Source of the DNA: Citrifermentans bremense
GTDB taxonomy: Bacteria > Desulfobacterota > Desulfuromonadia > Geobacterales > Geobacteraceae
NCBI RefSeq assembly: GCF_014218275.1
Contig: NZ_AP023213.1
Location: 310,001 to 374,000 of the forward strand
DNA length: 64,000 nt
Direction: 5' to 3'
Shown: positions 46,501 to 55,000 of the stretch, piece after piece
How the letters are laid out: each line of letters begins with the position of its first letter
Numbering within the stretch: position 1 is the first letter of the stretch
Position numbers and translations under genes: made by a program
The notes under the pieces: generated by a model
The model's database searches: none
The model's input: only the letters and a program-made list of their open reading frames with translations
What the model was told of the DNA's origin: nothing

Positions 46501-47596
46501 GGTCAGCACAGTAGGGGGCAACCCCGACAGTCCAGGCATCATCGGCGCAGCCAACGCCCTCTACATAGACCCGGCCGGCAAAGCCGGGGTACTGCAGGGG
46601 AAATTCTCCGGCTTCCTCGACCCCTCCAACAACATCTGGCAAAACGAAGGCGATTTCTTCCCGGTAGAGCTCGACGCGGCCCCGTCGGTGACCGCGACCA
46701 CGCTGAACAACGGCGGCGTCATCACGGGTACGACCACGTTTGTCGTCGGCGCCTCCACCTTTACCGGCAACGGGGTGACTCTAGGCGGAGGGGACGCCGA
46801 TGGCTTTACCCGCAGTTTCCTAACGAACACGCCCCAGTGGGGCATCGGGAATTTCGGGTTTTACGCCCCCGTCAGCTCGGGACCTGCCGCCAACACCCCC
46901 TGGAGCATCGATTTCGTTCTTCCCGATTCAAACCTGACCACGGTGGGAACAATGTCGGGGCAGATGTGGGACCCCGGGAGAGGACAGATGGCCGCGGGCG
47001 TCCGGGCGGGATGGTATGATATGGTAAATGTAGACGCCACTGCGACGCCCAAAACCGGCATCTTCATCGGCGAGACGGTGGGAACCTTCAACCCGGTGTC
47101 GCTGCAGTCCATTACCTCCGGCATGTGGCTGGAGACCAACAAGTTCCTCTCGATGGTTGCGAGCGATCCGGGCGCATTGAACAAGCTGAAGATACCTGCC
47201 GTCGAAGTAGGGAAGGCCGATTTCTCCGGCGGCAACGGCGAGTACAACGTAACGATCCAGAACCTGCGCTTCTTCGCGCCGGTCGCCACCGGCCGCCCCG
47301 AGATCTTCGCCACCGACAGCATCTCGGGTAGCTACGTGACTGTACCCACCCTGGGCTCCGCCGCGACGCTGAACCAGGTGGTCGGCTCGGGCGTCAACGT
47401 CTCCGGGTTCTCCCCCACCTTCACCGTCAAGCAGTGGGATACGACCAACAACAAGTGGTCCGCGAGCCTCCAGTTCAACGGCAACAGCGGCGCGGTCGGC
47501 ACGTATGGCAACGTCCAGTTCACCGGGGTCGCCGCCGGCCGCAGTAACCCCGGCGCCTCCACCTTCACGGGCACTGCAGCGGGTGTTGTCAAGTAA
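43583..47596 (+). CDS. Giant FecR-domain surface repeat protein
   Basis: The frame codes for 1337 aa. AGGAG 7 nt upstream supports ATG 43583, but the signal peptide (MQRILVLISLLLPLLLLTVPGSAWA) begins only at residue 70; residues 14-60 are intergenic-repeat peptides (QAPAFER, QAPAWEL). A FecR domain follows (about 95-230, VVEGAVDIMPGG...FEIRTPNAIAGVRGTSFYV), then a Pro/Ser/Thr-rich linker to about 405. Two related halves make up the rest, each with DGGA[FY][FY]G and [GL]-IYVDP/LYIDP-type motifs. It is probably exported and surface-exposed. FecR proteins usually regulate ECF sigma factors; none is nearby. It is encoded with a CHASE2 cyclase and a TPR-barrel protein. ATG 43790 is an alternative start without an RBS. 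Confidence 0.88.
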   Translation: MISARNSYSRPEAQALERNIEFTRSQSPALEHGSDSPRFQAPAFERNNGFPCSQAPAWELKSSSKPGLPMQRILVLISLLLPLLLLTVPGSAWAEVVGKLTVVEGAVDIMPGGQLPAVAARVGGAVQKGDFVRTKSNARAELTFNDGSVIKIAQRSRIDVGEYSASNRKLALPRGKVQATVVPAAAGGTARSFEIRTPNAIAGVRGTSFYVYHQANVTGVAVLQGVVHTASLSQPSKGVTLVAGTATTVTRRGAPTPPRPVSDNEMNSHQSDVNPTGKQGGEPQAAPAAESGDAGAGSSGSQPTSGTTSPTGTTTAESSDSGSGSPSSDTPSTGGPVATSPSFTDPSPDLSAPPPQAPAPVPTTPISPTVVAPPVTDLVPPEDKPNPDDPLSPDGKTPDTPPTTYPGGTTPPPATPPVFSGTLAGGLMSRGAAIDPGSNLLTIVSDPGFAPVISGTTSPWATKSASISLAGSYPTLPLQQPNHYWFGNFFSDSTPTHTTTDGGAFFGYFGGSSLDSTAAAGTAIDASLSGIYVDPTGKIGLMQGGATGAAPSGKVSGTGTLTLTEMTPTSTLLPASFGAGWWDSKTGTTMVELTGPVLTGNMDGGNEAEGYLFDSGLNYSGTIADRGDVLRLAHLAADPSFGIWTRESFGSYAGSGSQLVLTSNAEWGTVDAANVFNLENSIKVVSLGNWQEGALTGKADGVWGDLGNGSLKLLTGTLTGSSNPATSTFGAVTTGVYIDLNRFLANPTLAAGLGFPTLAGVDSFTLNGSNSTGSVNFGTLKFYGRSGSPLSLWVAQNVSGSFGGTLQQQNFSLMNGATASSSSVMGNLWVSGVNAANGTWLGQVNAIGETGTSFRNEFDGVAVGTVSGTTFSGSAAGIAHPVTYYNNITGDLRRISGGSVTSYGTVNGVMGGMSLWNAKPSFTSEFRGIGFLTPSQALTNTDYVFSAPLISKDLSGQAMTADGGAYYGQLVAGVSTVGGNPDSPGIIGAANALYIDPAGKAGVLQGKFSGFLDPSNNIWQNEGDFFPVELDAAPSVTATTLNNGGVITGTTTFVVGASTFTGNGVTLGGGDADGFTRSFLTNTPQWGIGNFGFYAPVSSGPAANTPWSIDFVLPDSNLTTVGTMSGQMWDPGRGQMAAGVRAGWYDMVNVDATATPKTGIFIGETVGTFNPVSLQSITSGMWLETNKFLSMVASDPGALNKLKIPAVEVGKADFSGGNGEYNVTIQNLRFFAPVATGRPEIFATDSISGSYVTVPTLGSAATLNQVVGSGVNVSGFSPTFTVKQWDTTNNKWSASLQFNGNSGAVGTYGNVQFTGVAAGRSNPGASTFTGTAAGVVK
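43622..43769 (+). repeat. Four tandem 42-bp units at the 5' end of the FecR gene
   Basis: Four in-frame units of about 14 codons translate as Q-A-LER, QSPALEH, QAPAFER and QAPAWEL followed by variable residues. Their DNA core (CAGGCYCCGGCYTKGGAG-like) resembles the CCCAAGCT palindrome seen intergenically at 18978 and 36284. They separate the Shine-Dalgarno/ATG from the signal peptide. Confidence 0.65.
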
Positions 47597-47620
47597 AAGG
47601 GAAGGGCTGGAGGGATCATC

Positions 47621-48853
47621 ATGCCGACGATCACAACCCGGAAAATGTTCACCTTGCTGCATGTGTCCCTGTTTCTCATTGTCTCCGCCGCCACGATCTT
47701 CACGGTCAACCACCAGCAGCGCGCCCAGGCGCTGGTGGTGGCGCAGGAGAAGGCGAGGCTGATACTGGACCACAACCTTGCCATTCACAGCTACTTCTCC
47801 AACCAGCTGAAACCGCAGCTTTTTCAGCTGACGGACCTGTATCGCCCGAAGGAATACTTCAATCCGGTATGGATGTCTTCCACCTATGCGGTGCGCGAGA
47901 TCGACCTCTACAACAAGGCCTTCTCCAACAGCGACTTCTACTACAAGGAGTGCGCGATCAACGCCCGCAGCCCCCGCAACGAGGCGGACCCGGTGGAACG
48001 CGCTTTCCTGGAGGAGACCAGGAAGGATCCCCGCCTCGCCGTCAAGTCCTTCATCCGCGAGATCGAGGGCAAGCCCTACTTCGTGGTGATGCGCCGCGGC
48101 GAGAGCATGGAGAAGAGCTGCCTTAGGTGCCACAGCACACCTGGCGCGGCGCCTGCCGACATGGTGGCGAGATATGGCCCCGAGCGCAGTTTCAGCCGCG
48201 AGGACCGGGAGCTCGTCTCCGCCATATCGATCCGCATCCCGCTGCACGAGGCTTATGTCAACGCCAACAAGCTCTCCTTCGAGCTCTGCTTCCTGCTGCT
48301 GGCCATCCTCGGGGTGTCGTCGGGAGCGCAGTTCCTGGTCATGAACCGGATGCTTTTGAACCCGCTCGCCGTCCTGCGCGACAGGACCGACGCGATCCTG
48401 CGCGATGAAAACAGGCTGGGGCAGGATATACCGGAGTTGTCCAGGGCGGAGGAACTAAAGGAGCTGACCGTAACCTTCAACCAGCTCTCCCGCCATTTGC
48501 GCAAGGAGAAGGACGGGTTGTTGGAGCAGGTGAAGGAGAGGACTGCCGCGCTGGAGTCGGCGAACCAGGCGCTGGAGGAAGACGTAAGGGAGAGGGAGCA
48601 GATACAGCAGGAACTGGCGGCGAAGGTGGCGCAGCTTCAAGAGGCGCTGGCCAAGGTGCGGACCCTGGAAGGCATCCTCCCCATCTGTTCCTACTGCAAG
48701 AAGATCCGCACCGACGAGGAGAGCTGGCAGCAGTTGGAGCAGTACATAAGCGAGCATTCGGATGCCCACTTCAGCCACGGCATCTGCCCCTCCTGCTTCG
48801 ATCAGCTGCAGGAGTCGTACAAGAAACGGGGCGCGCGGGACCCGGAGGAATAA
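47621..48853 (+). CDS. DUF3365-type heme sensor with HAMP, coiled coil and Cys-rich end
   Basis: This 410-aa membrane sensor has a TM helix (MFTLLHVSLFLIVSAATIFTV), a periplasmic DUF3365/Tll0287-like domain with one c-heme site CLRCH (167-171), and a second helix (ELCFLLLAILGVSSGAQFLV). HAMP and a long coiled coil (about 300-360) follow. The last 55 residues carry GILPICSYCKKIRTDEESW...FSHGICPSCF, a paired CxxC/CxxC module also found at the ends of PAS-type sensor proteins. There is no kinase, cyclase or GGDEF output. It likely transmits redox or ligand state by contact with a partner. It lies 24 bp after the FecR gene, and GGAGGGA precedes its ATG. Confidence 0.87.
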   Translation: MPTITTRKMFTLLHVSLFLIVSAATIFTVNHQQRAQALVVAQEKARLILDHNLAIHSYFSNQLKPQLFQLTDLYRPKEYFNPVWMSSTYAVREIDLYNKAFSNSDFYYKECAINARSPRNEADPVERAFLEETRKDPRLAVKSFIREIEGKPYFVVMRRGESMEKSCLRCHSTPGAAPADMVARYGPERSFSREDRELVSAISIRIPLHEAYVNANKLSFELCFLLLAILGVSSGAQFLVMNRMLLNPLAVLRDRTDAILRDENRLGQDIPELSRAEELKELTVTFNQLSRHLRKEKDGLLEQVKERTAALESANQALEEDVREREQIQQELAAKVAQLQEALAKVRTLEGILPICSYCKKIRTDEESWQQLEQYISEHSDAHFSHGICPSCFDQLQESYKKRGARDPEE

Positions 48854-49204
48854 CTATTCCTCCTGCAGATAGGTGCGTCCCCACTCGCACATGAGGTCGA
48901 GGATGGGGAAGATGGTCTTTCCTTTCTCGGTGAGCGAGTATTCCACCTTGGGCGGCACCTGTGCGTAGACCTTGCGGTGCACCAGCCCGTCCACTTCCAG
49001 CTCCCGCAGCTGCTGGGTCAGCATCTTGCGGGTGGTGTCGGAGAACTGGCGCTGCAGATCCGAAAAGCGCATGGTCTCCTGGGCCAGGTGCCAGAGAATG
49101 GACGCCTTCCACTTCCCCCCCACCAGCGCCAGCGTCACGTCGATGCCGCACTTGTACTCCTTGTCCCTGAAAACCATCTGTGCCGCCGCCTGCCCGTTTC
49201 CCAT
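48854..49204 (-). CDS. HxlR-family transcriptional regulator
   Basis: This 116-aa winged-helix protein has the HxlR pattern CGIDVTLALVGGKWKASILWHL, RFSDLQRQFSDTTRKMLTQQLRELEVDGLVHRKVY and KVEYSLTEKGKTIFPIL. The single Cys just before the first helix is the position used for thiol or electrophile sensing in YodB/HypR relatives, which suggests redox regulation. I chose ATG 49204 with GGAG upstream; the frame runs to 49270 without an RBS. Its stop codon abuts that of the heme-sensor gene. It diverges from the flavoprotein gene and probably controls it through the operator at 49285-49305. Confidence 0.9.
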   Translation of the reverse strand: MGNGQAAAQMVFRDKEYKCGIDVTLALVGGKWKASILWHLAQETMRFSDLQRQFSDTTRKMLTQQLRELEVDGLVHRKVYAQVPPKVEYSLTEKGKTIFPILDLMCEWGRTYLQEE

Positions 49205-49282
49205 CTCTGCTCCAAAGCCTCCACGGTTACCGAAAGGGTACCGAGTGTCGAAAAAGGTACTACGTTTCAAATAAGTTCGTTA

Positions 49283-49312
49283 TTGACCATTTGACGCGAA
49301 TGGTCCTATATA
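49283..49312 (+). promoter_or_regulatory. Promoter with operator in its spacer
   Basis: TTGACC (49283-49288) and TATATA (49307-49312) are 18 bp apart. A perfect inverted repeat, GACCATT (49285-49291) and AATGGTC (49299-49305), fills the spacer. A regulator bound there would block RNA polymerase, which fits autogenous or divergent control by the HxlR protein. Confidence 0.65.
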
Positions 49313-49369
49313 GCCCATCTCACTCTGAAAGAAAAGCCTGGAATACAACACCAATCGGAGGAACACAAC

Positions 49370-50005
49370 ATGAAGATGGTGGCATTCAACGGAAGCCCCA
49401 ACCGGGAAGGGAACACCTATCACGCCATCAAGCTCGTCGCCGCCGAGCTGGAGAAGGAAGGGATAGAGACCGAGATCATCCACGTGGGCAACAAGACCAT
49501 CCGCGGCTGCATCGCCTGCATGCAGTGCGCGAAAAACCAGGACGAGCAGTGCGCGCTGAAGGACGACGAGGTTAACGAGTGGGTGCAGAAGATGAAGGGC
49601 GCCGACGCCATCCTCCTCGGCTCCCCGGTGCACTACTCCGGTATTGGCGGGACCATGAAGTCGTTCCTTGACCGCGCCTTCTTCGTCGGCGGCGTCAACG
49701 GCAGCTTGTTCCGGCACAAGGTAGGCGCCTGCGTCGTGGCGGTGCGTCGCTCCGGCGGCGTGACCACCTTCGACCAGTTGAACCACTTCATCAACTACTC
49801 CGAGATGCTTGTGGCGACCTCCAACTACTGGAACGTGATCCACGGCAGGGTCCCCGGCGAAGCGCTCAAGGACGAGGAAGGGGTGCAGATCATGAGCGTC
49901 CTGGGCAAGAACATGGCGTGGCTGATGAAGCTGGTGCAGCACGGCAAAGGGGCGGTGCCGGCGCCTGAGAAAGAAGCGAAGGTAATGACCAACTTCGTCC
50001 GGTAA
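49370..50005 (+). CDS. NADPH-dependent FMN reductase / iron-sulfur flavoprotein family
   Basis: This 211-aa flavodoxin-fold protein begins MKMVAFNGSPNREGNT, with the FMN-phosphate loop GSPNREGNT. It has a compact cysteine motif, CIACMQCAKNQDEQC (C-x2-C-x2-C-x7-C), like the [4Fe-4S] site of iron-sulfur flavoproteins, and the family GSPVHYSGIGGTMKSFLDR. It probably reduces quinones, electrophiles or O2-derived species. It diverges from the HxlR regulator and precedes a ferredoxin-nitroreductase gene, separated by a long palindrome. GGAGG precedes the ATG by about 10 nt. Confidence 0.9.
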   Translation: MKMVAFNGSPNREGNTYHAIKLVAAELEKEGIETEIIHVGNKTIRGCIACMQCAKNQDEQCALKDDEVNEWVQKMKGADAILLGSPVHYSGIGGTMKSFLDRAFFVGGVNGSLFRHKVGACVVAVRRSGGVTTFDQLNHFINYSEMLVATSNYWNVIHGRVPGEALKDEEGVQIMSVLGKNMAWLMKLVQHGKGAVPAPEKEAKVMTNFVR

Positions 50006-50024
50006 TCATAGAAACCGACGCAAA

Positions 50025-50133
50025 GGCATAGCACGCGGATGACGCGGATAAAATCCGATTATCGCGGATAAATCTAAAACCGTGGATTGATCTGCCTTTA
50101 TCGGCGTCATCCGCCAAATCCGTGTGCGATGCC
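50025..50133. repeat. 109-bp imperfect palindrome, copy 1
   Basis: The unit starts GGCATAGCACGCGGATGACG and ends CGTGTGCGATGCC. The two halves are inverted copies with a 9-nt insertion in one arm, so the RNA would fold into a long hairpin. It lies between the flavoprotein and nitroreductase genes. Two more copies follow at 50978 and 51973. Confidence 0.88.
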
Positions 50134-50148
50134 GTCAAAGGAGTCCAT

Positions 50149-50973
50149 ATGCTGGAATTCAAGGTCGACCGGGAGAAATGCAACCATTGCGGCAAGTGTG
50201 TCGCCGACTGTATCCCCAGGGTCATAGCCATGGAGCAGGGCTATCCCGCCATGGCCGCGGAAAAAGAACCGTACTGCTATCGCTGCCAGCACTGCTTCAC
50301 CATCTGCCCCACCGGGGCGGTTTCCATACTCGGGAGAAGGGCGGAAGACAGCCGGCTGCTCGAGGGGAACCTGCCCGACCCGGAGCAGGTCGAGACCCTG
50401 ATCAAGGGGCGCCGGTCGGTGCGGCAGTACCTGGACCAGAACCTGGAGCCGCAACTGCTGCAGCGACTTCTGGAGGTCGCCTGGCATGCCCCGACCGGGG
50501 TCAATTCGCGCCAGGTCCGCTTCACCGTCATAGACGACAAGCAAAAGCTGGCGGGGTTTCGCGCCGAGGTCATGGCGGGTCTGGGGCGCCTGGTAAGGGA
50601 GAACGCACTTCCCGAGGCGTACGCCTTCTTCGCCGACTTCGTGCGCATGTGGGAGGAAGACGGGATTGACGTCCTCTTCCGCGGGGCTCCTCACCTCGTG
50701 GTAGCGTCCGTGCCGCAGACGGTCGCGTCCCCGATGCCCGACTGCATCATCGCCCTGTCCTACTTCGAGCTCTTCGCCCAGTCCAACGGCGTCGGCACCG
50801 TGTGGGACGGCCTGGCGAGGATCGCCATCAATGACCTTGTCCCCGAGAGCCGGGTGCGGCTCGGCATCCCCGAGGACCACCTCGTGGGTTGCGCCATGGC
50901 ATTCGGCAGGCCAGCCGTAAGCTACAAGAGGACCGTCCAGCACACCCCGGCATTGATCCACCGCCCGCTCTGA
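50149..50973 (+). CDS. Nitroreductase with N-terminal 2[4Fe-4S] ferredoxin domain
   Basis: This 274-aa protein has two ferredoxin motifs in the first 60 residues (CNHCGKCVADC and CYRCQHCFTIC). A nitroreductase/FMN domain follows (RRSVRQYLDQNLEPQLLQRLLEVAWHAPTGVNSRQVRF in two stretches). Electrons would pass from ferredoxin-type clusters to FMN and on to a nitro or quinone substrate. ATG 50149 has AAAGGAG 6 nt upstream. An earlier in-frame ATG at 50122 lies inside the palindrome. Palindrome copies flank the gene on both sides. It is probably co-regulated with the HxlR-controlled flavoprotein. Confidence 0.9.
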   Translation: MLEFKVDREKCNHCGKCVADCIPRVIAMEQGYPAMAAEKEPYCYRCQHCFTICPTGAVSILGRRAEDSRLLEGNLPDPEQVETLIKGRRSVRQYLDQNLEPQLLQRLLEVAWHAPTGVNSRQVRFTVIDDKQKLAGFRAEVMAGLGRLVRENALPEAYAFFADFVRMWEEDGIDVLFRGAPHLVVASVPQTVASPMPDCIIALSYFELFAQSNGVGTVWDGLARIAINDLVPESRVRLGIPEDHLVGCAMAFGRPAVSYKRTVQHTPALIHRPL

Positions 50974-50977
50974 CAAA

Positions 50978-51085
50978 CGCATCGCACGCGGATGACGCGG
51001 ATAAAAACCGATTACCGCGGATAAATCGAAACCCGGGGTTAATCCGCTTCTATCCGCGTCATCCGCAAAATCCGTGTGCGGTGCC
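50978..51085. repeat. 109-bp imperfect palindrome, copy 2
   Basis: CGCATCGCACGCGGATGACG at the left and CGTGTGCGGTGCC at the right form the inverted ends. The unit starts 5 bp after the nitroreductase stop and is followed by a T-rich run near 51095, so it could end that transcript. Confidence 0.88.
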
Positions 51086-51235
51086 GTACCCCTGTTTTTT
51101 TAACCTCATCAAACAAATCCCCCCACATTTATTGTTTAAGTAAAACTAAATGGTCGCCGAATAAACTCAGTATCCTCAGTCGCGGTAACGCTTCTGTCTA
51201 TGGGATACAATACAATTTCGGTATGGAGGGAAGGC

Positions 51236-51961
51236 ATGTTCAAAGGTCTGAAGCCCGCAGCGCTGGTCTTGTCCGTAGCAATCGTTTTGAGTGCGAACAT
51301 CTTGTCTGCTGGTGAAAAAGAAGAATCGGTCGCGACTGCAATGGCGGAATATCTTCTCTCGGCCCGCGCCGTCCTGGCCCAGAACCAGAAACTAATCAAT
51401 GACCCCGCTAAAGGTGACAAGGGGTTCACTCCTGCTGTCTATGAACAGCAGGTAAGGATGGAATTCCTCTCCAGGACTTCCGCGGACATCACCAAGATGG
51501 GGGACGACGACTTCGGCAAGGCCCTCTCGGATATCCACCAATCGGCGAAGCTGGTGGTTGCGGAAGCGCAGCCGGTGATTAACCAGCAGGGGAAGGGATT
51601 CAAGGGGTACAATCCCGCCGCGTTCGGCGCGAAAGTGGGCGCAACCCTGGAAAAACGCTCACAGTTGAGGATCAAGCAGACCAGCCTGCAATTCCGCGCC
51701 GACCACAACAAGCCGGACGAGTACGAGACGGCCGTCTTGAAGAAGTTCGCCCTGGGCAAAGGAGAGCAGGTCCATGTTGAAGAAACGGAACTGAACGGCC
51801 AAAAGGTGCTGAGATACCTGGTGCCGCTTTACGTCGGGAAGTCATGCCTTACCTGCCACGGTGACCCCGCCGGGAGCGTCGACGTCTCCGGGTACAAAAG
51901 GGAAGGCTACAAGGAAGGTGAGCTGCGCGGTGCCATCAGCGTAGCCGTGCCGGTAATGTAG
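51236..51961 (+). CDS. DUF3365-type periplasmic c-type heme protein
   Basis: This 241-aa protein has a signal peptide (LKPAALVLSVAIVLSANILSAG). A DUF3365/Tll0287-like helical and PAS-like domain follows, with one heme site CLTCH at residues 204-208, and the protein ends ELRGAISVAVPVM. It is the secreted, stand-alone version of the sensor domain of the 47621 gene. It probably binds heme for redox or ligand sensing or electron transfer. ATG 51236 has GGAGGGAAGG just upstream. It is bracketed by palindrome copies 2 and 3. Confidence 0.88.
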   Translation: MFKGLKPAALVLSVAIVLSANILSAGEKEESVATAMAEYLLSARAVLAQNQKLINDPAKGDKGFTPAVYEQQVRMEFLSRTSADITKMGDDDFGKALSDIHQSAKLVVAEAQPVINQQGKGFKGYNPAAFGAKVGATLEKRSQLRIKQTSLQFRADHNKPDEYETAVLKKFALGKGEQVHVEETELNGQKVLRYLVPLYVGKSCLTCHGDPAGSVDVSGYKREGYKEGELRGAISVAVPVM

Positions 51962-51972
51962 AGCCAGGCAAA

Positions 51973-52080
51973 GGCATCGCACGCGGATGACGCGGATAAA
52001 AACCGATTACCGAGGATAAATCCAAAACTCGGATTGATCCGCCTCTATCCGCGTCATCCGCAAAATCCGTGTGCGATGCC
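51973..52080. repeat. 109-bp imperfect palindrome, copy 3
   Basis: This copy starts GGCATCGCACGCGGATGACG and ends CCGTGTGCGATGCC. Its right arm contains the last eight codons and the stop (TGA at 52054-52056, reverse strand) of the acyltransferase-ligase fusion gene, so the element has become part of that coding sequence. Confidence 0.88.
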
Positions 52081-55000
52081 GTGTTGTTCAGCCAGAGCCA
52101 ACTCCTTCAGCCCTTTCAGATCCAGCTTCCCGGTGCAGAGCATCGGGAGGTTTTCCACTTCGAGATAGCAATCGCGCGCGGGCTTCCAGAGGTTCGGAAG
52201 CGCGCTCTCCGCCAGATGCCGCTGCAGGGCCCCGGCATCGGTCGCCCCCCTGGTGTAAACCACAACCAGCTTTTCCCCCTTCTTCTCGTCGGGCACTGCC
52301 GTCACCGCCAGCACGCCCGTTTGCCCCAGGCGCGCGTGCAGTTCGTCCTCCAGCGCGCCGTGCGGCACCATCTCACCGCCGATCTTGCTGAACCGCGAAA
52401 GCCTGTCCGTGATCCTGATGAAACCGTCCTCGTCCATGACGCCTATGTCGCCGGTCAGGTACCAGCCGTCCCGCAGTACCTCCTCGCTCTTGTCGGCGCG
52501 CCCCAGGTAGCCGGACATCACGTTCGGCCCCTTGACCAGGATCATCCCTGCCTCTCCCGGCGCAAGGACGGCCCCGCTCTCGGGATCGACCACCTTGATC
52601 GCGACCCCCGGAATCGGGTGCCCCACGCTTCCCTCCTTGGAGCCCTGCTGCCTGACCCCGTCGATCTCCACGTCGGGGAGGCTCAGGGTGATCACCGGCG
52701 AGAGCTCGGTTGCCCCGTATCCCTCCATCGGACGCACGCCGAACTTCTCCTCGAATAGGTCGGCGACCTTCGCTTTCAGCTTCTCGGCCCCTGTGATCAC
52801 CAGCCGCAGGGTGGCGAAATCCTCCCGGTTTGCCCGGCGCAGGTAGGCGAGGAGGAAAGTGGGGGTGGCGAGGAGCAGTGTCGATTTGTGCTCGCGCACG
52901 ACCGCGGCGATCTTCTCCCCTTCCATCGGGTTCGGGTGGTAGGCGGCGGAAAAGCCTGACACCAGAGGGAACCATAGCGTCCCGGTGAACCCGAGCGAAT
53001 GGAAGAAGGGGAGGGCGGAGCAGATGTTGTCGTTCAGGTCGACCCGGAACACCATCCGCAGCGCCTCGATGTTTGACATGATGTTGTGGTGGCTGAGCAT
53101 GACCCCCTTCGGTTCGCCGGTGCTGCCGGACGAGAAGATGACGGTCGCGGTCCGGTCCGGGTGAAAGCCTGCGCTGCGGCAGATGAATCGCACCGGGAAA
53201 AGGCGCGCCTTCACCAATGCCGCCAGCTTGTCGAAGCGGGAGAGGGCGGGGACCAGTTCCTCCAGGAAGATCATCCCGGAGAGCCGCGGCAGGTTCGGGA
53301 GCTTCTCCAGGAACGCGTGCGAGGTTATCACGGTGTTGATGCCGCACTGGTCGATGGCGGAGCGAAAGGAGGCTTCCGACGCGGTGTAGTTGAGGTTCAC
53401 CGGGACCTTCCCCAAGAGGGAGATCGCCAGGTTGGCCATCACCCCTCCCGCCGAAGGGGGAAGGAGAATCCCGACATGCTCGGCTTCGCCAATCTCCTGC
53501 TTCAGTTTCCCCGCCAGCGCCACGGCCCCGGTAAGGGTCCGGCCATAGGAAAGGGTCTTTCCGGAGCTGTCCGCGGCGGCCTTGCGCTGCCACTGCTGCC
53601 GCGCCGTGCGCACGAAGTATTCCGGCAAGGGGCGGCGCTCTCCTTTCTTCGATTCGAAATAGTCGCAGGAGAGTTCCGCGACCTTTTGACGCACCTCGAC
53701 CGCGCGGCTTGCTGCCGGCATCGGCGCGCCGAAGAGGATGGTGACCGGGTAGGGGGCAAAGGCCGGAAGCCTGGAGAGAAGCCGGCCGTGCGCGTAGGAG
53801 AGGATGCTCCCCCAGGCGCCGCCGATGTAGACGGGGACGATGGGGTAGGCGCTGTTTTTGACGATGCGCTCGAAGCCGCCGCGGAACTCGCCCAGCATCC
53901 CGTTGCGGGTGAGCGCCCCTTCGGCGAAGATGCAGACCATGTACCCCTGGTCAAGCGCGGCGCGGGCGCTCTTGATGAATTGCAGCATCTCCTTCTTGCC
54001 GTCGGTGGAGGAGACTGGGATCACCCCCATGAGCCGGAACAGGGCGTTGAGGATGGGGGTGTTGTAGATGCTCCGTTCCATGACGAAGCGGATGCGGCGC
54101 TGGTTGGTTGCAGTCAGAAGGAGCGCGTCGGCCCAGGTCACGTGGTTGGGGATGAGGAGCGCCGGCCCTTCCACGGGGAGGTTGTCTTTCCCGATGATCC
54201 TGATGCGGTAAAAGACGCGCATGGTCAAAAGCGCGAGGAAGCGCAGCAGGAAGTCCGGGAGTGCCCAGAAGGAAAGAGCCGTAAGGATCAGGGTCATGGC
54301 GCCGACGACGCTGAACCCCTGCGCCGCGGAAAGTCCCAGCGGGCCGCTGAAGAGCCAGGTGAGCCCGGAAGCCGCGAGGATCCCCACCCAGTTGATGAAG
54401 CTTGAGGCCGCCAGCACTTCGCCCCGTTTCGAGTCGTCCGCCCGAAGCTGGATGAAGGTCTGCAGCGGCAGGCTGAACACCCCGGCCGAGACGCCGAAGC
54501 CGACGATGATGACAAGGCTTGCTGCGAGGTTACCGGGGACGGCGTGCAGCAGGACCGGCGCCAAGGTGAGGCCGGTTGCCCCGAGCGGCACGATGCCGAA
54601 CTCCACGTCCCTCCCCGAGAGCTTCGCGGCAAGAAGCGACCCGATGCCGATGCCGAAGGCCGCCGCGAGGAACAGGTAGCCGCTTTGCGCCTCGCTGAGC
54701 CCGAGTTCCTCAATGCCGTAGCCGATCAGGTTCAACTGGGCGAATGCGCCGATAAACATGAACCAGGCGAGCCCGATGACCGCCAGCATGAGGTGGCGGT
54801 CCCGGCGCATTTCGTTCACCGTCTTGAGAATCCGGGTCGGGAGGAGGGCGACCGGGCGGGAGGCGTTACATTGGGTAGTGTTCCCCATCAACCGTGCCGA
54901 GCCGAGCCCGGTGAGCGCCACGGCGAGGCAGGCGCAGGCCGAAAGCCAATAGCGCCCACCTGCCGCCTGGGAGAGCGCCGAGGCGATGGCAGTGCCGACG

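Noticed and set aside
50025..52080. CRISPR array formed by the three repeats
   Set aside because: The units are 109 bp, self-complementary and separated by whole genes, not short spacers; no cas genes are present.
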